From positions 1,472,501 through 1,536,500 of the forward strand of contig JACCIC010000064.1 of the NCBI GenBank assembly GCA_018907035.1: a stretch of DNA of 64,000 nt. Direction: 5' to 3'. Below are positions 44,771-57,763 of the stretch, piece after piece; the stretch's first letter is position 1, and each line of letters starts with the position of its first letter. A program made the translations under genes and the position numbers. Under the pieces are notes generated by a model, which did no database searches, had not been told where the DNA came from, and saw only the letters and a program-made list of their open reading frames with translations. The stretch is from Sycobia sp. Sy_11 (Eukaryota; Arthropoda; Insecta; Hymenoptera; Epichrysomallidae).

Positions 44771-45034
44771 CAACTTTGTGATTAAAAAGAAAATGGTTTT
44801 CAATTAAATGAATGTAAAAACTGTATTTTATTTTCCAGCTTATGCAATGAACAACAATTTGTAATAAGAATCAAATATTTTGTTAAAAAAATCAGGTACA
44901 TGGTCGACTTTGTCCATTTTTCCTGATTTTCTGGCAAGTGTGTGGCGCCGCCTATTTTATAGTAGGAACACTTCATTACATCTGGCTTCAAGAAATCGAG
45001 AGCCCTAGCGATCTATAAAAAATAGTTTTATCAA
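44771..45034. other. Short unassigned spacer
   Basis: Has a 63-codon minus-strand ORF (44800-44991) of unknown meaning. No motif seen. Confidence 0.3.
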
Positions 45035-46055
45035 AGATAATAAGGGGAGATCCATGATGCCCATGTTAGATATTGCAGTAAAATTTTGACACTCAGCACT
45101 ACGGCGGTGAACGTCGGTACTCCGTTCGTGCGATATTCCAGATGTTGGTTTTCGAGCTCGTGTGATCGAGGGATGACGGCATTCAGCAGGAGGGATGCCG
45201 AAACAATAGATGCAGAAAAGGGATTAACTGGTATCGAAGTTCTTGAAGTATGTATAGATTTTCTTGTTTGTGTGTGTAAGTGTATATGTGCATGTGTATG
45301 TATGTATTTATGTAAATACGTATTTTCTTAAAATTTTAAATTCACTGCGTGACGATGATCGTGTTTCAGAACCAGACTACGAAAAGGTATACAAACTTAA
45401 AGAATTTCTTCGTCGATACCAGTTATCCCATTTATTATACCCTGCTGACAAATTTTTAAGAAAATAGGTATATATATATACGTATATATACGTATTTTCT
45501 TAAAATTTTCAGTTTAAAACTTCATAATAAGACTACGTTGACGTTAATAATAAGAGTAATTTGATATAAAAAAATTATACTTTCAGTAAATTATTTATAT
45601 AATAACATTCATTAAATTTTTATATAATAAATTTTATTTCATTGCTATTAACATTATATCATGCAATTTACTAAAGAATATAATTTAAATTATTTGACTA
45701 CCTCACTGATAAATAAATTTGTATAAATTCAAATAATCGATTTCATAAAAGAGATATTATTTGAATGAAACTAATCTTTATTTAAATAAAATTAAATTCA
45801 TTAAAATTAACTCAATAGATATTAGAATACAACCTATATTTATTTAACTTTATGTTTAAAACAAACACATACATATTTAAAATGAATGAATATTTTGTAA
45901 TTTGGAGTAAATCATATATTTGAAACAAATAATTACGTTTATTTGAATAGCGAACATATATTTGTTACATTACACTAAATAAATTCTTTAAAAATAATAA
46001 ATATTTCATGAATTTTACTTAATGGGAGTAAATATACGTAAAAAATAAAGTTTAT
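45035..46055 (+). repeat. About 1-kb repeat, arm A of an inverted pair
   Basis: The reverse complement of this segment matches 51527-52403 along its length. Paired landmarks include CAGTAAAATTTTGACACTCAGC / GCTGAGTATCAAAATTTTACTG, ATTCCAGATGTTGGTTTTCGA / its complement, TACGTATTTTCTTAAAATTTT / its complement, and TTCATTAAATTTTTATATAAT / its complement. The arms are 5.5 kb apart. Differences are mainly indels and point changes. It is probably a transposon family with two copies here. Confidence 0.8.
45340..45467 (+). pseudogene. Possible piggyBac-like transposase fragment
   Basis: A plus-strand frame reads LNSLRDDDRVSEPDYEKVYK, LKEFLRRYQLSHLLYPADKF. The pattern FDD...PDY.KxxKlxxfL......Y.PA is reminiscent of the segment before the second catalytic Asp of piggyBac transposases (exact subfamily unknown). 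The inverted copy near 51980-52090 has the same segment, more decayed. The match is weak and short, and no TTAA ends were found. Confidence 0.3.
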
Positions 46056-46908
46056 TCAGGATCGGGCGGCGGATCAGAAAAATAATTATAATAACACAGT
46101 ATATTTCAGTAACAAAAATATAAAATACTTTTATTGAGTAACTTGATCGGAAATGATTCTGTAACAAACAATAAAACGATAACAATTACTTAAAGGAATA
46201 ATATAGAAATAAATATATTAAATTAAGCTATATATATAATAATTCTAAGCTCGCGCTATTTTTCGTGACGTTGATTAATCCGGCGCTATTTACCACACGG
46301 ATACCCGATATTAGTTTTCACGCGGGAAATTTAAACGAGACAGGTCGAATTTAATATAGGTAAAAACTAAGATCTGCTTGATTTCGTTGGTCTTTTGAGG
46401 AGCGCTCGCAATCACGATCAAGAATTAAGTGGAAAAGTATTTAGACGGGATAAGAGAACGGCTGGTCTTCTGAGGAGCGCCTCGCAACCAGGGTCACGTT
46501 CTCTTCTGGAAAGGTAATATTATTATCCGTCTGTATTATTTTGAAGAGCGCCACATATCAGAGATCAAGCTAATAGTGTCGGAGGAATCTTTTAGGCAGA
46601 AATTGCTAAGATCTGGACAGTTTTAGCTCCGGAAGGAGTTCAAGTGAAAAGACTTCGAATCAGACGGTTCAGTGGACGAACTAGCTGATTTTGCCTTTTG
46701 CAGGCCCTTTTATAATGAAATCATCGGTTATAATCGCCGCGGTTCGTTCAACATCGGACGAGCTGTCGATTTTCTAATAATAATTTTAATAATAATAATA
46801 ATTACAAATATTAATTATAATTATAATAATTATATAAACACTTGCAGTCGTTATACTGCTTACAAATATTGTATTATATTCGTACAATGATATACATACA
46901 CTAATGTG

Positions 46909-46949
<41 letters not shown>

Positions 46950-47894
46950 ATATATTCGGAGTTTAAAAATTTCTAATTATTTTTGTAGATTAAATGTGGC
47001 GAGCGGTTTTATTTGGGACACCCGTTGTATAGGCTCGAAATGTGCACGCCAGTGTACAGATTCGCGAGTTTCCCTACTACGGTATTCCGGAATTCGACGC
47101 TGGCGCGTGTCGTGAGGTGAGAGGTATTGTGCGTGCAGACATGTATTAGAGGGGGCAGCCGATGCAGGCCCAATACACTTGGCGTGTCTCTCTCTCGCCG
47201 AGGTGCATCCTTTCTCGCGCACTTTCTTAGCCTTCCTAGCGGTAGAGAGAAAGAGAAGATATAGTGTACTCTCTCTCTCTTTCAGTTTTGGCTGTCGCGT
47301 CGACTACATTCTCCAGTAGTAGTCGCGACATTTGCTCGTTCTCGGTATGTTTACCGCGTGTTAAATTTATTAAATTTATTAAATATTACTTTAACCAAGT
47401 AAGTAGTTACGAAATGAATATTTTCTTATCTAAAGAAAATATTAACTGGAACCAATAATTTCAAATTTAAAATCAGGAAAATAAATTCTTGGATTAATTA
47501 AATATCTTTTAGATTTTTGTCAAGATTTTCTAGAAAATGGGTGAAAATATTTTCTTAAACCAATAACTGCAAAATTTGGAATCAAAAAATTTAGATATTT
47601 GATTCAAGTGGAAAAATTTAGCGAATATATACTTGGATTAAGAATTTCAATACTTCACTCAAGAAATTTAATTCAAAATAAACAACTCAATTTCTATCTT
47701 TAAAACAATAATTACTTGAAATGCGTTTTTATTTTCAAAAGCATGAAAATTCAACTACTTTAAATGTTTAAAAGTAGTGCATAGTTACTTGATTCAAATC
47801 TTTATTTTCTTGACTTTAAAAATCAAAAGTTTAAACTAAGCGAATGATTTCTTGAATTCTTTTACAATTTATACGTTAATTTACTTTTATTACA
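46056..47894. other. Mixed DNA between repeats, no gene seen
   Basis: AT-rich at 46056-46250 and 47350-47890. GC-richer patches at 46250-46700 and 47000-47350 have no readable domain. Three similar phrases (GAGGAGCGC..CGCAA, GAGGAGCGCCTCGCAACC, GAAGAGCGCCACATATC) at about 46396, 46471 and 46552 suggest a degenerate tandem repeat of about 75-80 bases. Confidence 0.4.
46913..46946. repeat. (TA)n microsatellite
   Basis: About 34 bases of TA. Confidence 0.9.
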
Positions 47895-48600
47895 TTTATT
47901 TCAAAACTTCGACCTAACCGGGATTCTATCCGCAGGCAAAATTGCTACCTTGATATCGTTGCGCATGCCGGCTACCTCGAATGATAGCTCCACGTAACCA
48001 GCGATAGATACGTGGCGCCCGTCTGCTACGCGCACACCTTTCCAGTGCGCGCGCGGCCGCATGCACTCGCTATTTGTAAGCCGACGGGGCCCATAACGGT
48101 TAAGGCGGCGCCCGAATCGAACAGCGCGCGAAGCCTGTATCCACTCACGCATATTCGTAGCCACCATCTTGATCCTTCCGGTGGTTCGTCGATTTGAGCG
48201 GCGCATGCCGCTTCGTGTGTGTGTGCCGCGGTGTCTCGCGTTTCGCTTGATCGGGGCAGTTGCGTTTCCGCTTTCTGCGGTTCGTTTTCTTCTTGCCGCG
48301 GTTGAGAGGCCTGCTAAACGACGGCGGGGGCGTCTAATGTCCGTTTTACACGCGCCCCGCTCCGTTTCCCGAACATTTCGGACACATACGGGTCGTGTAC
48401 TCGAGGAGGCCACAATCCCAGCACTTCAAGTTGATTCTCCGCGTCTTTTGCTTGGCGTTTGGGTTCGGAGTCACTCGACCTTGATGGCCACTGTCGCGGG
48501 GACAATCGACCGTTCCTCTCTGGTCTTCGGCCCCGTTGTTATTGGTTGCCGTTCTCGTATTGTCGAGTCGGCGAGCAACGAGAATTTCATAAGTTGGTAA
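47895..48600 (-). pseudogene. Gypsy Gag end, zinc knuckle and protease
   Basis: On the minus strand the Gag tail reads EILVARRLDNTRTATNNNG, then KCWDCGLLEYTTRMCPKCSG (a knuckle where the usual GH is altered). After about 100 codons comes LRALFDSGAALTVMGPVGLQ, with the DSGA active site of a retroviral-type aspartic protease. A frameshift near 48060 moves the rest into another frame: VRVADGRHVSIAGYVELSFE, the flap and last strands. The protease is followed by sequence that stops making sense at about 47895, so RT and integrase are absent. It belongs to the LTR at 49483-50670. Confidence 0.7.
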
Positions 48601-49467
48601 AATTACATTCGCCGCTGGACTGAGAGTAGTAGCGCTCGCTTACTTAACGCTCGCTGTATTTCGAGAAAGGGGGATAGGTATATTTTATTTTATTTATCGC
48701 GCTATATTACTAAATTAATGTAATGATTTACAGATACATAAAAACTTAATGCTACGTGAACTTGTTCTACCTAGCGCTATTTCTCAGTCCTTATTGTGTG
48801 TGAGTTTTACTCCGAAAAAAAGAAAACGAGAGATTTTATAAATTTTGGTGAAAAATAAAAGGCAAAATTGTGTTTATTTATCTATTTTAAATAGAAAGCC
48901 TTAGAGAAAAAAAGAAATTTCACCTTGATATACTCGGAGGGCTGTTTTAATTTATTTACAGCTCTCCGTCTCTCTCACACACGCTAGTTTGCTTTTGCTT
49001 TGTTTAAAATAAAGCCACGCTCGCTCACAATTTCGCGGTCACACATACAATACGCTCCCGCGAGGACAACACGAGGAAAATAAACTCAACTTTGTCGACC
49101 TCATCGCACTTACATCGAGATTCACAAAATACGGATGAGACGAAAAGAAATATTCCACTTTTTAATTCTCCGAAGAAAGAGAGAAAGAAAAGAAAATTTT
49201 TTTTGTGTTGCTGTTTCTTTTTTTTTTTTTTTTGAGTTGTGTCTCGATATTACGAGAGAAAATGTCGATGAATCATTTAGTTAATAAATTCAATTTACTA
49301 ACCTGAAAATTATTAAAAAGTAAATATTAGCACAAATTTCGCGCGGTTGTTGCTTTGCCGATCGCGAAATTTACTTAGCGGGAAAAAGAATACTTTTTCT
49401 ATCTATTCAATAAATATAGGAGGGGTACGCGTCGAATACGGGACGTCGAACTTAAATTTTCCCTCAA
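48601..49467 (-). other. Leader and lost gag of the Gypsy fragment
   Basis: AT-rich leader-like DNA with a poly-T run at 49216-49233. The main part of gag is missing or too decayed to read. Confidence 0.4.
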
Positions 49468-49480
49468 ACGTTGGACGCCA
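49468..49480 (-). promoter_or_regulatory. Gypsy primer-binding site
   Basis: The minus strand reads TGGCGTCCAACGT two bases inside the LTR. TGGCGxCCAACGT is a common form of primer site in insect Ty3/Gypsy elements. Confidence 0.65.
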
Positions 49481-49482
49481 TT

Positions 49483-50670
49483 TGTAACGTGGTGGGTTCT
49501 ATTAATAGAATTCAAGTTCGAATATCGACGTGCGATCGCTCCCGTACGGTCCGCGCACAACCCACGTTGCTCCCTCTTCTCGCCATCCGGGGAATAAGCG
49601 CCAGCCCGCTACAAAGATGGACACGCGAATGCGCGACTATACTTACGTGTCTCGTACGCGCTGCTCTGGCAACGAACACCACGTCCGCAGCAAGGCGGCT
49701 CCTTTCGCAAGGAGGTCCGCGGCCAGCTCAGATCGCACGGCGGAAGGACTTCGCCGTGCCCGCGGAGGCGGGTGGATCCTACGCGCGGATTGACACGATG
49801 CGGGGAAAACAGGGAAGGTGGAGGAAGACTGCGAGGAAGAGTAAAGAAAACGGGAACGTGATTTATAATTACAACGTTTATTTTCAGCGCGGCAGATTAC
49901 ACCGAATAACAAGTTAAGAGACGCAAGACTCGCGCGTGCGCGACAACAACCTCGGAATCATCCAAACCGCAATACACTTGCACACACACTCTCTCTCTCA
50001 CTCTCCTTCTCTCTCACACATACACTCGTTCGTTCGCTAGCGGGGCGCCCCGCAAAGGCGGTCTCACGTGAACTAACTTTCTCGTACTTACAGCGGGGCG
50101 TCCCCAGGAGTACGGAGTAGGCGCAGGGCGGTAGACGCGAACACTCACGAGTCACAGACGGCAGCGATCCGCCTACACCATCTGCGCAGTTTCTACACGA
50201 ACGCGTGCACGAGCGCGATGCGCTGGGATGCGCAGCAGGTGCTGGCTGTCCCGGCGCGGGTTGAAGAGCCTCGTTCTCGATTCCGGCGACACCACCAGTC
50301 GTCGGCTCCCGCAGACACTCCACCAGGTTTCGCGCACTACTCTCTTCCGCAAACTCGGTACATGCCGCTGTAGTCCGAGCGGAACTCGTTACGACATTTC
50401 TTCCTTCTTCTCCCTTTTTCTTTCTCGTCAGAGAATCGCCCGAACCGCGTATAAAAGAATTACTTTGCACGAGGCCGGGATGTACGTGATTCCCTTACGC
50501 GTAACACGAGACTCCCTAACTGTACTTCGCTCCTCTCCGCGACGAATCTTCGCTCCCCCCCTCTTCCCATTTTTCTCGCTCGGCCGATCGCCGCGTCGAG
50601 ATCGCGCGGTGTTTACATATATGCACGTGCCGCAGCTCACGAGGCGCATTTCGGATGCGGCCTCGTGACA
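49483..50670 (-). mobile_element. 5' LTR of the Gypsy fragment
   Basis: On the plus strand it begins TGTAACGTGG and ends CTCGTGACA, so the ends form TGT.ACG..CGT.ACA inversions. It is 1188 bp, G+C-rich, and next to the primer-binding site on its internal side. The expected 3' LTR is absent left of 47895. Overlapping long ORFs inside it are due to high G+C, not genes. Confidence 0.65.
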
Positions 50671-50684
50671 ATATATACAAGAAA

Positions 50685-51125
50685 TATATTCAATTTTTTA
50701 AAAAACCAATTACTCAAAAGAAAGCAATAGTTTTCTCAAAGGGTGGATTAAATTTATTTGATTATTCCCTGCTAGTTGTAAAATCTAATAAATATTTATT
50801 TAATTTTATTAAACGAAGCACAAAGATTTAAATATTAAATGTAATAAATACGTAGTAAAAACTATAAAATATACATATAAATCAAAAAAATATTTTTTAT
50901 TTTTAAAAAAATTATTTACTTATAACATAAATAGTTTTATTAAAAGATTTATTCCTTTCAATTTAATATTTATATCGTTGTGCTTCGTTTAATAAAATTG
51001 AAAAAATGTTTATTAATTTTTAACAACTCATTGGGTCTAATCAAATAAATATATTTCACCTTTTGATAAAGCTATTTAATTGTTCATATTGAATAGCTTT
51101 TCCAAAAATTGAATATAATTGTTAA
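50685..51125. repeat. 440-bp imperfect palindrome
   Basis: TTTTATTAAACGAAGCACAA near 50796 is mirrored by TTGTGCTTCGTTTAATAAAA near 50978. Outer arms also pair (TATTCAATTTTT / AAAAATTGAATA). The centre is near 50885. AT-rich with no ORF: a foldback or two head-to-head copies of an AT-rich repeat. The phrase TAAACGAAGCAC resembles TAAACGGAACTAC at 51560, so it may share ancestry with the 1-kb repeat. Confidence 0.7.
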
Positions 51126-51179
51126 ATTTGCGTATATATATATATATAGTTTTTCAAATATTTATTTATTTAAAACAAT

Positions 51180-51526
51180 TTAATTGTACTTATGTCGACT
51201 GTCCATATACAAATTAATAAATATTTCCTCATTAGGGACTCATCCAGTTCCTGATGAGGGGCCGTAACGAACTCAAAACGTTGGACAGGTCTTCAATTAA
51301 GTAAGAGTGTTGGGGACAGTCAGACTGCACTTTACTAACAAAGAATTTTTTCAGCTAATATTTTATTTTCAGATTAGTCTACGGGGGTGAACGTAAACAA
51401 TAACAGTCTGACTGTCATTATAATTTTTAAATTAATTTTTATTTTTAATTTTTATTTTATTTTTATTTTTAGATTGAATTGACTGAACTGTAAGACGAAT
51501 AAAAAAATATTTATTAATTTATTTAT
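51180..51526 (+). mobile_element. PLE 3' end (terminal repeat) copy
   Basis: Shares with the PLE at 5200-7745 the words ATTGTACTTATGTCGAC, a hammerhead-like core, GACAGTCAGACTG, GGGGGTGAACGTAAACAATA, CAGTCTGACTGTCATTAT and a terminal CTGTAAGACGAATAAAAAAA. No coding part remains. Confidence 0.65.
51247..51286 (+). ncRNA. Decayed hammerhead ribozyme, second copy
   Basis: Order is GTTC, CTGATGA, GGGGCCGTAACGAACTC, AAAACG, TT, GGAC. GTTC and GGAC form stem I as in the copy at 5602-5640. CTGATGA is perfect, but stem II no longer pairs and the GAAA box is CAAA/AAAA. The expected cleavage triplet is GTT. Confidence 0.5.
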
Positions 51527-52403
51527 TTAACTTTATTTTTTACGTATATGTAGTTCCGTTTACTAAAATTCAAGAAATATTTATTACTTTTCAATAATTT
51601 ATTTAATGTAGTGTAATAAATATATGTTCGCTATTCAAATAAATTTGATTACTTGTTTCAAATATAGTTTACTCTAAATTACAAAATATTCATTCGTGTT
51701 AAATATGTATGTTTCTGTTTTAAACATAAATTTAAATAGATATTTCTGGTATTCTAATAACTAATGAATTAATTTTAATGAATGCATGATATAATGTAAA
51801 TAGCAATGAAATAAAATTTATTATATAAAAATTTAATGAATGTTGGTATATAAATAATTTACAGAAAGTATAATTTTTTATATCAAATTAGTCTTATGAT
51901 TAAGATCAACACAGTCTTATTATCAAGTTTTAAACTCAAAATTTTAGGAAAATACGTATATATATATACCTATTTTCTTAAAAATTTGGCAGCGGAGTGT
52001 AGCAAATGGGATTCACTAGTGTCGACGAAGAAATTCTTTAAGTGGGTATACCCGAGTACACCTTTTCGTAGCGTCGATCATCGCCACACAGCGAATTTAA
52101 AATTTTAAGAAAATACGTGTGTATATAAATACATACATACATACACACTTACACACACAGACAAGAAAATCTATACGCACTTCAAGAATTTCGACACCAG
52201 TTAATCCCTTTTATTGCATCTATTGTTTCGGCACCCCCCCCCCCCTACTGAACGGCGTCTTTCCCTCGATCGCACGAGATCGAAAACCAACATCTGGAAT
52301 ATCGTACGAATGGAGTACCGACGTTGACCGCCGTAGCGCTGAGTATCAAAATTTTACTGCAATGTCTAACATGGGCATCGGCGATCTCCCCTTATTATCT
52401 TTG
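51527..52403 (-). repeat. About 1-kb repeat, arm B of an inverted pair
   Basis: Reverse complement of arm A (45035-46055), with deletions. A homopolymer of about 13 C at 52225-52238 has replaced a CATCCCTCCTGCTGA-like part of arm A. It ends about 290 bases before the TFIIS start codon. Confidence 0.8.
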
Positions 52404-52565
52404 TGTATATATATATAAGCGATCTCAACATCGTACAAGCTCGAAAAACATCTGGAATATCGCAGAAAACGGTCAGTACCTTGCTTTGGCCATCAGAGGC
52501 CCTCGTTTTTAGTCGAAAATTTTTACTGCAGTCTCGCCCATAAGCGTCGGCGATCTCCCCTTTTA
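52275..52565. repeat. About 160-bp tandem duplication 5' of TFIIS
   Basis: Words CATCTGGAATATCG, AGTACC, AAAATTTTTACTGCA and CGGCGATCTCCCCTT occur at about 52290-52391 and again at about 52449-52560 in the same order. The left copy is the end of arm B; the right copy ends 130 bases before the TFIIS ATG. The repeat may supply promoter or 5' UTR sequence. Confidence 0.7.
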
Positions 52566-52694
52566 TCTCTGGTTTTATATTCTCTGTTAAACCCAAAATA
52601 TCACATTATATCTTTATGCTTTGTATTTAAATATAGTTTAGAATATATTTTAATCGTTTAAACTTGAAATTTATCTTTGCAAATTTGCTTAAAA

Positions 52695-53439
52695 ATGACT
52701 GCAGAGGAGGAAGTTTTACGTATTCAAAAGAAATTAAATAAAATGTCTAGTGGCGATGGAACGGTATTGATCATTTATAAATGTATAAAAACAGATTACA
52801 TCTAGTCTGTAAATGTACTTTATAATATACATCTTTTTTAGGGTCAAGAGCAAGCCTTAGAATTACTAAAAATTTTACAACAATTACCTGTAAATCTAGA
52901 ATTACTTCAAAAAACACGAATTGGTATGACTGTTAATGCTTTAAGAAAATCTAGCAGAGATGATGATGTTATTGCACTTTCAAAAACTCTAATCAAAAAT
53001 TGGAAAAAATTTTTATCAGGTAGGTAATCAAATATAAATTTATTATAAAAATGTAATTAAAAATTATTTATGCATGATAGGGCCGAATAAAGAATCAAAA
53101 GATGCAAGTTCCTCTTGTAGTTCTCGAAAAAAAGATGAAAAGTTTGACAAAAATAAAGAAGAGTTCGATTTAAAAAAAGAAAGAGATGCTTTTGATAGCA
53201 AAGATGGCAAATATAAAGAAGATAAATTTGGTAGAGATACTTATAAAAAACAGTCTACTTTTCCTGCTACGACAACAACTGATGCAGTAAGATTAAAATG
53301 TAGAGAACTTCTAGCGTCAGCTTTGGGAGTTGATGGGACAACAATAGATGGTTGTGCAACTCCTGAAGAGTTAGCTGAAGAGCTTGAGGAAGCTATTTAT
53401 GCCGAATTCAAAAATACTGATAATAAATACAGAAATAGA
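52695..53439 (+). CDS. TfIIS: Transcription elongation factor TFIIS, exons 1-3 (5' part of gene)
   Basis: TFIIS restarts backtracked RNA polymerase II by stimulating transcript cleavage in the nucleus. Three exons are readable: 52695-52763, 52842-53019 and 53081-53439, with GT donors (GTATTG, GTAGGT, GTAAGT) and AG acceptors (TTTTTTAG, GCATGATAG); reading phase is kept at both joins. They encode 202 residues. Exon 2 gives the N-terminal LW domain ([47 protein letters not shown]). A charged Lys/Asp linker follows, then from about residue 142 [20 protein letters not shown], the start of the Pol II-binding domain II. The family is about 300-320 residues, so the rest of domain II and the zinc ribbon are missing and must lie on later exons, not found in this window. 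The start is the first Met ([14 protein letters not shown]). Confidence 0.93.
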
Positions 53440-53680
53440 GTAAGTTTGTATCAAATATTAAATATATACACCATCTATCAGGAATAAGTTTTGTATGTAG
53501 AATATAAAAGAAACTGTATAAAAGTAATGTATATTTTACAAAGTTTCATTGGAACAAATTGTTATCTGCATGTCAATGTTCATCAGACAATGATTATAGA
53601 TTAAATGTAATTATTGTTTATTTTTTTTATGTTATTTAACGTCGTTCTATTTATAATTCCAAATTTTGGTGCTAATCAGT
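53440..53680 (+). other. Start of TFIIS intron 3
   Basis: Follows the GTAAGT donor at 53440. AT-rich with no continuation of the coding sequence. Confidence 0.6.
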
Positions 53681-53689
53681 GATGGAGGT

Positions 53690-53826
53690 CTACGATGTGT
53701 TTGTAAACAAAGCACATGTAAATTATTACAGTGGTGCTTGTGTCAATTGGCCAAGACTGGGATATGAACTCGGATCACCAAGTTACTAGTTCTTTGCTTT
53801 AGCGATCGAGCCATCGTAGGCCTCAG
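53690..53826 (-). repeat. tRNA-derived SINE-like element
   Basis: The minus strand reads GGCCTACGATGGCTCGATCG (box A-like), then GATCCGAGTTCATATCCC (box B-like), and ends CTTGGCCAATTG. It can fold in part like a tRNA but has several mispairs. GGAGGTCTACGATG at 53685 is an inverted copy of the head. It is a pol III type repeat inside the presumed TFIIS intron. Confidence 0.55.
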
Positions 53827-53829
53827 TTA

Positions 53830-56089
<2,260 letters not shown>

Positions 56090-56198
56090 GGCCCCCTTAT
56101 TCGATTCTTCTTCCTTTTCCTTTGTTTCTTCCAACTCTCCCCGTCTCCACTCCACGACTCTCCACTCTGCTGTCCTCTTGGATCCTCCTGCTGTCGTC

Positions 56199-56233
<35 letters not shown>

Positions 56234-56470
56234 CAGCTCACTCTTCCGTACTCACGACACCGGTACTGCTTCCGACCTCGCTCTCCGTCTCGCTGCCTCT
56301 CCTTACTCCAACCAACCACTCCCACAAACTCACTTTCTCCGTTCCTTTCTCAATTTTCTCCGCTGCCTTTTCCTTCGTATCGCTTCTCTCTCCGTCCTCC
56401 ACAACTCTTGCCACCTCTCGTCCTCTGTCTCTGCTCCCCTTTTCGATGATCTGGTTGCTCGGTGGCCCAC
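56090..56470. repeat. Pyrimidine-rich strand-asymmetric tract
   Basis: About 380 bases strongly C+T on the plus strand, with a TC microsatellite at 56200-56233. Long overlapping ORFs on both strands result from the bias. Confidence 0.65.
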
Positions 56471-57763
56471 AGCGGAGTCCCGCGCGTCTGGCTGCTCGCA
56501 GGGAAGAAGGATGGGATAAGGAGGGGGGAGGCACGGCGGCGGCCGACGATGGCCGATCGCGGTCGTGACGCGCTGAATACGGCCCTCGCGCGTAACAATG
56601 ATAATAAGTTTCGGCCTAAAATTAACAATAGTTCACTAGCTTGTAAAAACTTACAGAAGGCCTATACCAAGACAAATAAAAATTTTCTTTTAGATAAACC
56701 AAGTTCGGATGAAATAAAATATCAATTTAAAATTTAATGTCAATAAAAAAAATTTTTTTTTTTTTTGAGATAATAAAAATATTAAACACAATGTTCTCGT
56801 ATTATTCAGAAAAAAAAATTTTTTATTCAACTTCATAAAGATTAATAATGATTGAATTTGTTGTGATATTTTTCCTCTTCACAGCACAAGTATGATACCA
56901 ATGATGTCAAATTTATATATCTCAAGCATCTCAATTTATGTGAATATCGCTTTTATTCACATTTTACGAATATAGATAGGAGTACTGCTCTCCGTAATTA
57001 TGTTCATTTAAGATTCATACAAAACAAAAAAATTCGAGTTCAAAAGTCCGTAGCGTAGAGATTTCCTAGGAATGAACCGAAGGTGCATCAGTGTGAATTC
57101 CAAATAATATTGTGAACGTAATCATGGTTTTAGAAATAAAATTCGTTTTTCGATTAACAATAAGTTTTTAATGAATTACTGTAAATAATGACTGTTAATT
57201 ATGATTATGACTTGTGATGATTTCGTTACTTGTGATAAAATGTAGTTCGAATGATGGACTAACTTCGATATGATTGTGAAAAAGAAAATTTATTTATCAA
57301 GTTGTCATATCTTAGTTACATACTGTGGGATGATTTAATTAGTTTGTATGCTATTTTAGGATAACTAAATACTTTGGTTTGTAATCCATCAAAGAATTAT
57401 AAATTTTGGGCTTGTAATCAAGAACTCGATATTAATTATTTTAACATGCCTAAAGGTACATCATAGCCATCCTAGAAATTTAATATTATTTAAATATTAA
57501 AAAGAAAAATTTTTTTTTTTTTTTTGATTTAATAAAGACACACAAGAAAAAAAAACCTTCATAATTTATTGTGGCGTCTCTAATTAATTAGGACTTTAAC
57601 TCTAACTAAGACTATCTATTCTTATAAATTTGATACTACAACCACTAACTTATTTGACAGGCCTGTAATCAAACCCCAAGGGAGTCAATGCTCGCCTTGA
57701 ATACTTAATAATATTTTTAAGAGGATACTATTAGATCTGCTATATTAGTAACCGTATTCATAT
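56471..57763. other. Unassigned, GC-rich start then AT-rich
   Basis: A 91-codon ORF at 56462-56737 (ending KNLQKAYTKTNKNFLLDKPS) has no recognised motif. From 56740 the DNA is AT-rich with A/T homopolymers at 56746-56766 and 57508-57525. Confidence 0.3.

Noticed and set aside
44800..44991. 63-codon minus-strand ORF
   Set aside because: Some protein-like wording but too short and without any family or splice support.
49471..50668. Several ORFs of 140-170 codons
   Set aside because: They lie within the G+C-rich LTR, overlap on both strands and lack motifs.
56462..56737. 91-codon ORF beginning in GC-rich and ending in AT-rich DNA
   Set aside because: Crosses a composition boundary and shows no family resemblance.
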